From Nageia nagi (taxonomy: Eukaryota; Pinophyta): a stretch of DNA of 64,000 nucleotides. How positions within the stretch are numbered: position 1 is the first letter of the stretch; every line of letters begins with the position of its first letter. The DNA lies in assembly GCA_050084985.1 (NCBI GenBank), contig JBITNC010000001.1, forward strand, positions 149,110,001 through 149,174,000. The letters are read 5' to 3'. Positions 36,451 through 47,204 of the stretch are shown one piece after another. The position numbers and the translations under genes were made by a program. The notes under the pieces are model-generated. The model did not search any database and was not told the origin of the DNA. It saw only the letters and a list, made by a program, of their open reading frames with translations.

Positions 36451-37800
36451 TCAATGAAACCCTTCAAGTAAGTAATACTTATTCAATTGATGACCATTAG
36501 CTAGAATCAAAAGTTCATTACTATCCATTAAAGTAAGTATAAATGTGTGACTACTAACAATTGAAGAAATATGATAAGTTCCCAACCATTTAGGTTCTTC
36601 TTTAGCCTTTTTTTCATGTTTCTCATTCTTAATATCCCAATACAATACTTTTTAATCCAATTTAAAATTACTACCCTTAGCCTTTTTTATTGGATGAGTT
36701 AGCTATTTTGATTTCTTATTCTATTGTAGTGATAAAAGCAAATCTCTTGGCTTCTAATTCCACTAGATTATTTAGTCTATCCAACATTCAATTTGGATTT
36801 TCTTCTTCTATATCTAACAAATGTAGAACTTTACTTTCCAAATGAGAAGGAAAAATGCATTTTATCCATATACTAACTCATATAGTGATTTACTAGTTGA
36901 TTATTTTACTGATATCGTATCAGCCTAAAGTGCATACTTCATCTCATTATGCCAAGCTTTCTTATTTCTTTCTAACATCCTTATTATTATGATTAATAAG
37001 TTTTTATTTGAAGATTTAGATAAAGCATTTCCTTGTGGATAATAATTTTCTAAATGAGAGAATTTAATATGGTACTCATAATAAAATTTTAATATTTTCA
37101 ACAAAGTGGAATATGTACCATTATCAGTGATGAGCTTCTTTGGAAACCCAAATCTAGTTAAAATAAATCTTCAAATAATTGAATAACTACTTGAGATAAA
37201 AATTTCTTAAAGGTATTGCCTCCATCCATTTAGTAAAATAATCTATAGGAGTTATGATACAAACATTCATATAGACAAATGAGGATTGATCTCCCCAATA
37301 AGATCAAGTCCCCATTGTATAAAAGGGGCATCAACAATAATAGGTTTCAAAGGCATTATTGATAATATTTTCTTTCCAGTGAATGCTTGACACTCATGAT
37401 AATTTCTACAAAATCATTTACTATGTTAAATAATGATGGACAATATAATTCTACTCTCATGATCTTATGAGTTGTAACCTTTATGGCATAATGTCCACCA
37501 TAAAACCCTTTATTGTATTCATTTAATACCTCATGAATTTTTTATTCAAATAAAATTTTCAATAACACACCTAAGGATGCCTCCAGCAAAGGTTTTCTCC
37601 TTTAATAACATACTTCTCAAATTGTTAATTAAGTGATTTTTTTACAATTTTGAGAAATCTACTAGAAAATATAGAGTTTTTAAATAATTCCAAATATGTT
37701 CATACCAATGATAATTTCTAATGTGATATGGTATTTGAAATTTTAGAACAATTGTTGTACTGATTAAATTAACATCCTCAAGTTTGTTTACTAACATCTT
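36451..37800 (-). pseudogene. gypsy integrase region
   Basis: Minus strand. Upstream part reads GPFIQWGLDLIGEINPH and, shifted, ITPIDYFTKWMEAIPLRNF (about 37320-37200): the first catalytic segment of a gypsy integrase. DNGTYST at 37127-37107 and HLENYYPQGNALSKSSNKN after it form the second Asp and the catalytic Glu region, where Glu appears replaced by Ser. 36645-36451 is the C-terminal part (PKWLGTYHISSIVSSHTF). Stops and shifts break it. Confidence 0.8.
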
Positions 37801-37849
37801 GGCTAAACCCTAACCCTTAATGGTTTTGGTCACTTGGAATTCAATATCA

Positions 37850-39130
37850 TATTATAGTAACTTTTTCATCCACCTTGATAATATTACTAAAGGATCTTGA
37901 TGTGTGAAAACATATTTTATTTTAATAAAAGGAATGTTAACTTTATCTAAATTAGCTCTAATAATGGGCTTAAAATATTCCATGGACTTCATTATTGCAT
38001 ACACATGCTTTTCTATCAATGCATACCTTATCTTAGCACCTTTAAGATCCATGCTCATGAATGCAATATGATTTTACTACTTTTGATCATTTTTCTATGA
38101 CAAGACAATAAAAATTATGTCTTTTATAGAATAAGCAAATAAGCATAATGATTGCAACATATATGGAATTTTTAAGACTAGAGCTTATGTAATGGCTAGT
38201 TTGATCTTGTCAAAGGCTAACAAATTTTCTTCATTCCTTTCATCTCCCCATATTTTCTAATTATCATGTTAATGGGCATAATGATTTGAGAAAAAATAGG
38301 AAATAATCATCTTATAAAATTTACCTTTCCAAAAAATGATCTCACCCCTTTTAGACTATGTGGTGGCTATAATTGTGAAATAGCTTTGACCCTCTTAGGA
38401 TCCACTTTATTCCCATCAATGGAAATAATATGGCCAAGAAGTTTTCCTTATTTCACTCCAAAAATACTTTGTTTTAGATTTAAAGATACACCATATTCTC
38501 TACACCTCGAAAAAATAGTTTCTAAATCTCTGATATGCTACAAGGGATCATTTAAAAACACAATGAGATCATCTAAGTAAATGAAAATAATATTAAAAAT
38601 GAGGTATCTAAACACACAATACATAACCCTTTGAAATGTAGCTCCTGCATTCAATATACCACAAGGAATTATTAAATATTCATATGTTCCATATGGATTA
38701 GTAAATATTATTTTGTGTCTATCTTATTCTTTAACCATGATATGATTATAACATGAAAAAATATCTAGTAAAGAAAAAACTAATGATCCTACTATTGTGT
38801 GTAAAAATTGGTCCATATTAGGTACAAAGGATAACTATATTTTAACAAACTCTTGTTTAAATTTTTGAAGTCAACTCATAGCCAAATTTCACTTGAGGCT
38901 TTTCTAACTAGAAAAAATTTAATACCCAAGAAGAATACCTTATATGTCTAAGAATTTTGGAATCAACTAATTTCTTGTCTTCTTTCCCCATCATTAGAAA
39001 AATAGTAGGATTAAACTTTGTTTTCTTTTTTCTAAAAGGTTTGGCATTATCTTTGAGAGGAATAATATGGTTAATAACCTCAGCCCTAAAATTCCTTAAA
39101 CTCCTAATAGTTCCAAGAAAATACATCTCT
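37850..39130 (-). pseudogene. gypsy reverse transcriptase and RNase H
   Basis: 39126-38908 gives NHIIPLKDNAKPFRKK, then LVDSKILRHIRYSSWV, the N-terminus of gypsy RT. Then VDFKNLNKS, NPYGTYEYLIIPCGILNAGA and TFQRVMYCVF follow. The catalytic box is IYLDDLIVFL with YLDD at plus 38568-38579, intact. FGVKxGKLLGHIIS and the thumb follow. 38058-37852 is the RT-linked RNase H (RYALIEKHVYAIMKSMEYFK), with the FTHQDPL segment. Several stops. Confidence 0.85.
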
Positions 39131-39639
39131 ATTTCTCCTTAAGAATTTAGCATAAATTAGATTACATCTTTGATCCATTTCAGCTTTAATCCTCACATAC
39201 CTTTCATCACTAGATTCCATAACATTGATGTTGACTATGTCTAATTCAATGAACATGGGGTGTACAATATGAACAATTTTTTTTTACATGTCATCAAAAA
39301 TTGATTCTAAGTTGATAATTGTTTTAGGTATAGCATTGGTATTTAACTATAGTACTTTAGAAAGTACACCCATTTTGTCCTTAATATCATCTTCATATTC
39401 TTCATTAAATATCAAATTTGCAAATTATCCTTGTACTTACATAAAATCTTTAACCTAAATATCATCTTTAAAAATTTGTAAGTAAACAACATTTTTTGGA
39501 ACTGATGGTTTATGTATTGTAATAGTGGGATGATTTTGCATGAAAAAACTATCAATATTAGGATGATCACCTCTTGAGGCTGTAATTGCTAGTAAATCAA
39601 CATCTTTATTAGATTCTAGAGGAACATGCTTGGGCTTAT

Positions 39640-39885
39640 AGACTCCTTTAACCTAATTTATAATCAACTCAACATATTTAAAAACCTTAATGTTTTGTAC
39701 CCCTAATTCTTTGGCTTTCCAGCAATAATGCTTCATATTCTACCACATTATTAGTGCAATAAAAATATAACCTATATGGGATACCAAGATAACTTTTATT
39801 TTCATCTTGAAGAAGTATTCCTACTCATTGTTAATTTTGAGATAACTCCATCAAAAAATAGAGTCCACATTGTATTATTCAACAA
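39640..39885 (-). pseudogene. additional RNase H domain upstream of RT
   Basis: Minus strand 39874-39840 reads MWTLFFDGVIS; 39767-39720 reads CTNNVVEYEALLLESQ; 39700-39640 reads LGVQNIKVFKYVELIIN then VKGVYKPKHVPL. These match the RNase H pattern 'WxLxFDGS ... TNNxAEYEAL ... GDSxLIIxQVxGxYxxKH' of the additional (archaeal-type) RNase H in plant gypsy elements. The third acidic residue (GDS) has become KYV. It lies between protease and RT, whereas the RT-linked RNase H is after RT. Confidence 0.75.
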
Positions 39886-40079
39886 ATGTTTAGTCATCAT
39901 ATCAGCCTTTTGCATTATCTCAAGATTAACATTTATAGGACCAATTTTATTAGGTGTTATCCATCCCTTAGTATACAACTAAGGTGAATGCTAGATTGAA
40001 TATAGACCATTTTTATGATCCCAAGCTTCTTGATTTATCTTGACTACCATGTGTGCTCCACAATTAGATTGGGGTTGGA

Positions 40080-40404
40080 ATTCAACTACTAATTTGTTGA
40101 AAGGTTCCCACAATAGCCATTTGGTTTTACCTTGAGATAAAGGTATCTTAGCAAGTAACCAATCTAATTTTATTGTTCCCTATAATTTATTGCCAAAGTG
40201 TCTTGATAGTATAATGGAAAAATAAGGTTCAACATCAACTACTACTACATCAATCACTAAGTATTTATTAGTAAATTGATCTAAGTAACTAGAAAGTCTT
40301 TTTATTTCCCAAACATGTTTAACAAGTTTACTATCCATTATAGAAACTAGTATATGATAACCTATATATTTAAAACCAAGAGAATATTCCATAGAATCAG
40401 GCAT
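40080..40404 (-). pseudogene. gypsy protease C-terminal part
   Basis: 40404-40180 reads LDQFTNKYLVIDVVVVDVEP then YFSIILSRHFGNKL, followed across a stop by GTIKLDWLLAKIPLSQG. This matches the conserved gypsy protease tail 'xxDVVVxDIPxxxGMLLSRxWxxKLxGxLxLDxxxAxIP'. The catalytic DTG part is upstream, not confidently seen. Confidence 0.75.
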
Positions 40405-41767
40405 AATATTATACTAATAACCATAATTAAGAATATAATTATGATTGATATAGTGATAATCATGATCATCAATATACATAAGAGAGATATAAAAAGGTCT
40501 AACATCATTCAGGTTGTTAGATTTAATCATCTTCATATTAGTATCCATATTTGAGTATTCATCAACATCTAAATCTAAATTTTTTTGCATATTTCCCCCA
40601 TATATTTGGGAACTATCATTAACTCTTCCAAAGTTACCACCACTTTCATTTTAGTAAATTCAACCTCGACATCAAATTATCCTTTCAAAAGTTATGAAAT
40701 AAGAGGATGAATATTTGATGCTTTTATCTCTTTATTATCTAACTCAATAACCTCTTTACCATTTGATTGCTGAACTTCTAACTTTTTTTTGAGAAACTTA
40801 GAATTTGAAGTTACTTTCTTTGGATCAAACATCCTCTTATCTTGCATAGCTCTATTCTCATGTTCTATTACATTAACCTCTAATTTAGGCTAATTGGACT
40901 AACTAATCAAAATCTTGGTTTTGCAGTAAAAAGATGACATATATGGCTTGTATATTCCAATTGAATCTCCTACTATCATTCTATGATTATGAAAACTACT
41001 CATTGATTCCAAGTCTTTTTCAAAATCTTGTTCAACTAATTCATATTTAGGTCCCCATAATATATTAATACTCATATTGTCTTAAATATTATTATCCTAA
41101 TCTTTTCCTACTTGATTATGATAAGTACAAGTTTGTAAATCATGCAAATGATTACAAGTAGGACATAAATATGTATATTCTTGTACTAGATTTCCTGCTG
41201 GTAAAGTATCTGGAACTAAATTCATATCTTTTTAACCATGGTTTTCTCTTGGTTTTGTATTTGTATTCTAGGGTTAGTTAGTGAATTTTATAAAAACATT
41301 CCTTGGTTTAGGATTCCTAATATATGCTTATAGATTCCTTTGATTAGAACCATCATTGTCCCTTTCTAACCTTGACATTCTACTATTAATTTTTGAAAAC
41401 ATTTTCACTATTTCTTTGTAGAGTTATTTAAGGAATCATCTTCTTAAAATGTTTAGGATAATCTATTTTTTGGGTCTTTCTCTTTGAAATAGGCTCATGG
41501 ATTGAGATTTTAGTTTTCCACTTGTAACCATTTCTTTTTTAATTTCTATTGCAACATTCATACAAACTTGCAAATCTTGAGTCTTGAAACTTACCAACTA
41601 ATACATTAAATCCCCAAGAATTCTTATTTATAATGCATTATTTATTGAATGTTATTATGCTTAGAGTTAGTAGGAAGCTTATTTTTGAGTTTGATGAACC
41701 TCCTATTGAATTCCTCTATAGTCTCATTTTCTTTTTACTTGATTATTATCAACTATGTAAGAATAAA
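40405..41767 (-). other. gypsy gag-to-protease linker, decayed
   Basis: Minus-strand fragments include a Cys-rich piece CPTCNHLHDLQTC near 41170-41130, probably the zinc knuckle or protease-linker region. The rest is too broken to assign. Confidence 0.45.
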
Positions 41768-42133
41768 CTATTCATTTTTCTTTTCTCCATATTTGGATAA
41801 GAATAAATATTCCAAAATGTCATAAGAATTTATAAAATAATCAATAAAGGAATGAAACCAATCCCTTGCATATTTCTCCATGATTTGGTAGAATAACCTC
41901 AATACAAAATTTTTATCTTCTACATACAAGATATCCAGGGCTTGTAGAAAAGATTTTATATGATCTTCACCAATGAATACTATATTTCCTTCAAACTTGG
42001 GAAGGTTCTTGATAACTTTTTTGGGTATATTATTAAGATTAGAAAAATAATATAAATATAATAATATATACCTATTTAACCTCCACCTATGTTGTAGTGA
42101 TTTAGTGTTAGCCATGTTGGGAATTTTGAACAA
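41768..42133 (-). pseudogene. gypsy gag
   Basis: 121 open codons. LPKFEGNIVFIGEDHIKSFL then ARDWFHSFIDYFINSYDIL and EYLFLSKYGEKK match the gag core pattern 'F.G..d....H...F......WF..l...SI.s...l...FL.....'. The frame starts near the LTR side as expected. The knuckle is farther down, after stops. Confidence 0.8.
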
Positions 42134-42449
42134 AGGTATCTATGGGATAGCTACTATTTGACTAGATGGGATGGAAATAAAAGGTGATGTATCTAGATGT
42201 TAAAAATATATAGTGGTATTTATTATGGATCAAATAAGTACCTATCAATTTAGAATTTAAGGTAGTAAGGGAATACCATTACTTCTAGTATTAGCTATCT
42301 CTAAGGTTTCACTTCTTCTTGATTAGTAGAGTTGCTAGTATAAGAGATAGTATAATAATATTTTTTGGATTCTTTCCTCAATAGAATGCTTAAAATTTCA
42401 TCTATTTGTAGTAGGGTATAGCTCTACAAGCTATATCTCTCCCTAGAAA

Positions 42450-42457
42450 TGATACCA
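42450..42457 (-). other. gypsy primer-binding site candidate
   Basis: Minus-strand TGGTATCATTTCTAGG begins five bases inside the 5' LTR. Only the first eight bases match initiator tRNA-Met. Confidence 0.5.
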
Positions 42458-42462
42458 AAAAC

Positions 42463-43794
42463 TATTATGACAAAAAATTAACACCCCTTTGAATTATATT
42501 TTCAAATGAATCACTAAGTACTAATCATCCTAGGTATCAACAAGTATATAAGATTATCTAATCATAACCTCCATTTTAGGCAGTCTAAATCATATGATAA
42601 TAAAAATATACCTATTGATATATCAATCAACATGGGATTTCAACCCTTATTCTATCTCTACTAAATACAACATGTTAAGCTTTGTGATCACTAGTTTTTA
42701 TTCAACTCAAAAGAGAAATAATGATTTCTTAAAGATATAATGATCTAATACCTCTAACCAACCTGATTCAAAGTGCATACTTATACCTTATCCATTGCAT
42801 TATAGAGTTTAAAAAACACTAACAAATAATGAAGAAGAAGATTGGGTCCATTTTCAATCACTCAACTAACACATATTGTGCAATTCATGCACTGAACAAT
42901 GTAGAAGAAGTATTCATTAATTATTTGATACTTATAATAATATGCAAAGCATAAAGAACAACATATCATGTAATATAAAGGAAATATAACAAATGAAATA
43001 CCCTTTAAATATTGTAACCAAAGTTCTCACACCATAGTATTGCATAAAAACTTAATACAACATACAATGTCTTCTTCAAGTATAACTGCATTAGATTGCC
43101 CAAATAATGTGACAACCCCTAGCAAAAATACTTCTACTTAACCTACAATACTTTAGATATGGGTGTAAGATGAATTGGATCATAACAAACTTATTTAGAA
43201 TATGTTCTAAAAATCCAAATGATAAATGCTTCATAAATAACAAAGATAAACATAGGAAAAAAGGGTTGAACAAACTTAGAAAAATCCTAGATTGGACACC
43301 AAATGTACCTAGCTAACATGAGAAATAGGCAAAATATCCTTATCTAAGCCTTCTCCTTCCTTTTATAAATTTTTCTATTGGACTTCATGATGAACAAGAT
43401 TAATAGATTTGATTCCATGTATTGCACTACCAAAGCATATTTAGATAATATGATTTTTTAAGAGTGCAGATGATGGATATATCAGTTCAAATTAAGAATA
43501 GAAGTGATTATTCTCAAAATATATTCTACTATCAAGTACCATATTTGGTTTAAACAAGTCTTATTATGGTAATAATACATGTACCCAATATAACACATGG
43601 CACATGTCTCCATGAACTAACTCATTTAACCTATTGAATTTCATAATTATCCAAGAAAAGAGGATCTTACCTGATAAGATTTTATGTATCTAAAATATAA
43701 TTACCTTGGTGGATAATGTACATTTTAGGGGAATAAGGATTAATAATTTCAAAATCCTTTTGTATCATGAGAAAGATAATGTTGGAGTACAACA
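42463..43794 (-). mobile_element. gypsy 5' LTR (1332 bp)
   Basis: Starts TATTATGAC (first G mutated) and ends TACAACA in plus orientation; aligns with 34620-36279 except for the missing repeat expansion. Confidence 0.85.
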
Positions 43795-43799
43795 AGGTG

Positions 43800-44170
43800 T
43801 TAATGTTAGGATGTGGGTTAGTGTGTGAAGGTTAGGGTATTAATCTTACAATGTGGGTTAGGGTGTAGGGTTAGGGTTAAGGTGTGGGTTAGGGTTTTAA
43901 GGTTAGAGTTTCAAGGTTAGGGTATGGGCTAGGGTGAATAGGTTAGGATATTAAGATATTAGTGTTAAGGTGTGCAGTTAGGGTGTAGGGTTAGGTTTAG
44001 TGTTTCATGGAATACATTGATTGGATTTTATGAAATTCATGGTGATAGAAAGGATGCACTTAAACTCTTTGATCTAATTAAGTGCTTGGGAACCAACCTT
44101 AGGATTAGGGTTTAAGGTTTAGGGGTAAAGGGGTTAGGTTTAGGGGTTATGATTTAGGGTTCACCTTATT
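43800..44170 (+). repeat. degenerate telomere-like repeat array, right part
   Basis: Words such as 'gtgggttagggtgtagggtt' and 'ggttagggtatgggctaggg'. Contains the second PPR fragment at 44005-44100. After 44170, non-telomeric sequence similar to 34290-34420 follows ('ttccaaggact', 'accaaaaaatatttattata' type), so the array is part of a longer tandem unit. Confidence 0.85.
44005..44100 (+). pseudogene. 96-bp PPR fragment in telomere-like DNA, copy 2
   Basis: Thirty-two open codons beginning SWNTLIGFYEIHGDRKDALK and ending LFDLIKCLGTNL. It has exactly the same ends as copy 1 at 34151-34246. Flanked by TTAGGG-type words on both sides. Confidence 0.85.
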
Positions 44171-44329
44171 CAATTGAAACTTGAATATTGCCTTTATTTC
44201 ATACATATTTGCTTCCAAGGACTTCTGATAACCAAAAAAAATATTTTTTATATTTATTTTATTTTATTATTATATTAATATTAAAATTATTATTATTATT
44301 ATTATTTTAATTTTATTTATTTTTTTATT

Positions 44330-44480
44330 AGTACCCAAAACCCTAAACCATTGAATAAACTGTAAGTCAATATTTTTAACCCTAGTTTTTCAATTTTTAA
44401 TCATAAATCCTAACATCTAAAACCCTAAACCCTATACCCTCGCATTAACCAATATGTTTAAATATTAACCCTAAACCTTT
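44330..44480 (-). repeat. short CCCTAAA stretch, opposite orientation
   Basis: Several 'aaccctaaacc' words (near 44338, 44422-44438 and 44468), complementary to the array at 43800-44170, so the two face each other across an ATT-rich tract at 44260-44325. Confidence 0.7.
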
Positions 44481-44539
44481 GATTTTATTTATATTTAGAT
44501 AATATGTGAATTTTAATGTGACTAATAATTTATGATTTT

Positions 44540-44860
44540 TTAAACAAGATATCACTATATCGAGTTTGGATGATGATGAGATAATGTCATTTATTCATAA
44601 TAAGAGAATTAAAATTTCTTCTGATAAGAGTGAGCTTCTAGATCCATCACCTCCTACGAGGATTGATATTTCTCCTAATCATGAAGATGAGCTAGTGGTG
44701 GATGAGGTATATTCCATAAAGAATGAATGTCAAATATATGTATTTACATTATATGTCACTAAGAATAAGTTATACAATGTCATCATATGAAATGCTATAC
44801 TTAATAGTATGGTGTTTGTTATAGGAAGACCATGATAATGATGATGATGATGATCGTGAG
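44540..44860 (+). other. short open frame of unknown nature
   Basis: A 74-codon acidic frame at 44566-44790 (MDDDEIMSFIHNKRIKISSD start) followed by a (GAT)n run near 44838. No family recognised. It lies upstream of the ORF relic at 44940 and may be an exon of the same decayed gene. Confidence 0.3.
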
Positions 44861-44939
44861 TTAATTAACATCAAATTTTGATTTGGTTTTTGATTTAATA
44901 TTAAATTTAACTAAAATTAACTATATCACACAAAGTTTC

Positions 44940-45276
44940 ATAAAGATTTCAAATTGTAGAAATTAAAGTATTTAGATCCATCAAATGAAGAAGAAACAAC
45001 ATGTAGAAGAACTAGATATCAAACATGATTACAAAATATATTTATAAGTGATGATGGTAATGAGACTTTGACATTCAATATACCATTAGAGAATTTACAT
45101 GATCCTTAATTGTTTGCTAAAAAAAATATCTATATCAAGATAAATATGATCAAAAGCTATACAATGCATGGCCAATCCAAGAACTATTTCCAAAATCTTA
45201 TATACAATTCAAATATTATGATAATAGATACAAGATAAGAGAGTATGAATATATACATGGATTCGGCATGGGTTTA
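44940..45276 (+). pseudogene. unrecognised ORF relic, left part (split by copia insertion)
   Basis: The last segment, from about 45120, is open: YDQKLYNAWPIQELFPKSYI, then QFKYYDNRYKIREYEYIHGF and GMGL, ending at the copia target site GTTTA (45272-45276). It continues in the same frame at 47205 when the element and one target copy are removed. The family is unknown to me. Upstream of 45120 there are stops. Its neighbourhood is transposon relics on the same strand. Confidence 0.55.
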
Positions 45277-45821
45277 TGTTAGGATTTAATAAGTTTATAT
45301 AAGCAAGAGCATCAATAATTCTCTTACTCCTTAGCAAAAGAAACAACATTCAAAGCATACTACTGAAATCAAATAACCATGAACATCAATCACACAAAGA
45401 GAGACATAAGAGATAACGTGGTTCACCCAATGTAGGCTACATCCACGGAGAAGCTTTCAACCCTTTTGCATATCATTATTCAAAGTCCTCCAAGCAACAA
45501 ACCAGTAGCATAACCTTGCTACAATCTTCACTTTGGAGTTACAACAAAACCTCACTACAATCTCTCTCTCAATAATCACAATCTACTTCACAATTGCTGT
45601 CAAAACTACAATACTACATGCCTCAACTCAAGCCTCTTATTTATAGGTACAAACTAACCCAACTTAAATCCAAGTTGGATCAGGAAGGTCATTAGGTAAC
45701 CCCCAACCCTTCTATAACTGATAACCAAGTGTCATGGCTTCTTGGCAACTAAAATTTGGTGTTAAACGAGAAAGAAACTGCTCTCTATTTTCTAACCAGT
45801 TGTAGTCTCCATTTTCTAACA
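45277..45821 (-). mobile_element. 3' LTR of deleted copia
   Basis: TGTTAG...CTAACA. TATA box on minus strand (CTATAAATAAGAGG, about plus 45630-45644). The minus strand just inside reads AAGTGGGAGAT, the polypurine tract, at 45822-45832. Confidence 0.9.
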
Positions 45822-46378
45822 ATCTCCCACTTGGAGACTTCTTCCTCTGCAACAAGGGTCAAAAGCTTCTCATCTTGGCCTTTACTCCTTAATACCAATC
45901 CAAGTTGAGCAAGAGCCCAACTTCTCCTTTGTAACAACTTTAGTGAACATGTCCATAGGATTTTGAGACGTGTGAATCTTCCCCAAACTGACTGAACCAT
46001 CCTCCAACGCTGCCCTGATGAAGTGATACCTCAATTTGATATGCTTGGTTCTCAAATGGAAGGCTGAGTTCTTTGCAAGATGAATGGCACTCTGGCTATC
46101 TCTCCATAGCTTCGCATCCTCCTGCACCTTTCCAATTCCTCCATCAATCTCTTCAACCAAATCAATTCTTTACTTGCCTTCGTGATCGCAACATACTCTG
46201 CCTCAGTAGTGGAGAGAGCCACAACCTGTTGGAGCTTTGAAATCCAACTCACCGCTATACCTCCAATGGTAAACACATATCTTGTAGTGCTTCTCCCACC
46301 ATCTATATCACCTGCCATGTTAGAATCAACATAACCTTGCAAACAAGAGTTAGATCCACCAAAACATAAAGAGTTTAT
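45785..46378 (-). pseudogene. copia RNase H remnant of the deleted element
   Basis: From about 46372 the minus strand reads [20 protein letters not shown], then [40 protein letters not shown] and, after a frameshift near 46150, [20 protein letters not shown] and HTSQNPMDMFTKVV. This is the complete copia RNase H and C-terminus including the three acidic sites ([18 protein letters not shown]). The frameshift is around the segment before DSQSA. It is the only coding part of the element; a deletion joins it directly to the leader near 46380. Confidence 0.9.
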
Positions 46379-46418
46379 ATAAACAATTTATATAAACAAA
46401 ATCCCAACACAACAACCT

Positions 46419-46431
46419 GGCTCTGATACCA
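46419..46431 (-). other. inner primer-binding site of deleted copia
   Basis: Minus-strand TGGTATCAGAGCC, 2 bases after the end of the partial LTR 46434-46570. Second copy; the functional-position copy is at about 46640-46652. Confidence 0.85.
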
Positions 46432-46433
46432 CT

Positions 46434-46654
46434 TGTTAGGATTTAATAAGTTTATATAAGCAAGAGCATCAATAATTCTCTTACTCCTTAGCAAAAGAAA
46501 CAACATTCAAAGCATACTACTGAAATCAAATAACCATGAACATCAATCACACAAAGAGAGACATAAGAGAAGCAAATATGTATGAAATAAATTGTTTATA
46601 TAAACAATTTATATAAACAAAATCCCAACACAACAACCTGGCTCTGATACCACT
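46434..46654 (-). repeat. 221-bp duplication of LTR end, PBS and leader
   Basis: 46434-46570 repeats the first 137 bases (plus orientation) of the LTR. It is followed by leader-like DNA and a second PBS before the full 5' LTR begins at 46655. The LTR starts are 221 bases apart. Confidence 0.9.
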
Positions 46655-47199
46655 TGTTAGGATTTAATAAGTTTATGTAAGCAAGAGCATCAATAATTCT
46701 CTTACTCCTTAGCAAAAGAAACAACATTCAAATCATACTACTGAAATCAAATAACCATGAACATCAATCACACAAAGAGAGACATAAGAGATAACGTGGT
46801 TCACCCAATGTAGGCTACATCCACGGAGAAGCTTTCAACCCTTTTGCATATCATTCTTCAAAGTACTCCAAGCAACAAACTAGCAGCATAACCTTGCTAC
46901 AATCTTCACTTTGGAGTTACAACAAAACCTCACTACAATCTCTCTCTCAACAATCACAATCTACTTCACAATTGCTGTCAAAACTACAATACTACATGCC
47001 TCAACTCAAGCCTCTTATTTATAGGTACAAACTAACCCAACTTAAATCCAAGTTGGATCAGGAAGGTCGTTAGGTAACCCCCAACCCTTCTATAACTGAT
47101 AACCAGGTGTCATGGCTTCTTGGCAACTAAAATTTGGTGTTAAACGAGAAAGAAACTGCTCTCTGTTTTCTAACCAGTTGTAGTCTCCATTTTCTAATA
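46655..47199 (-). mobile_element. 5' LTR of deleted copia
   Basis: 545 bases; about a dozen differences from 45277-45821 by eye. The terminal base pair at 47198 is changed (TAATA for TAACA). PBS at about 46640-46652. Confidence 0.9.
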
Positions 47200-47204
47200 G
47201 TTTA

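Larger units (their letters stand above)
34620..43794 (-). mobile_element. Ty3/gypsy retrotransposon, near full length, decayed
   Basis: Long LTRs at 34620-36279 and 42463-43794 in direct orientation flank a minus-strand internal region with gag, protease, an RNase H domain, RT-RNase H and integrase relics in order. Target-site repeats are GGGTG (34615-34619) and AGGTG (43795-43799), one mismatch. The element interrupts a telomere-like array that continues on both sides. All coding domains have stops and the LTRs are clearly diverged, so the element is old. Confidence 0.9.
45277..47199 (-). mobile_element. Ty1/copia element, internally deleted, with duplicated LTR-PBS segment
   Basis: LTRs 45277-45821 and 46655-47199 are both 545 bases and nearly identical. 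Target-site repeats GTTTA are at 45272-45276 and 47200-47204. On the minus strand the order is LTR, PBS, leader, a second partial LTR (137 bases) with PBS and leader, the end of pol (RNase H only), polypurine tract, LTR. Gag, integrase and RT are absent. The high LTR identity makes this one of the younger insertions here. Confidence 0.95.

Noticed and set aside
34031-44170. A true chromosome end
   Set aside because: The telomere-like repeats are degenerate, short and flanked by ordinary sequence on both sides, so they are interstitial.
45785-46000. 71-codon minus-strand frame as a separate gene
   Set aside because: It overlaps the copia RNase H end in another frame; the RNase H reading explains the sequence.
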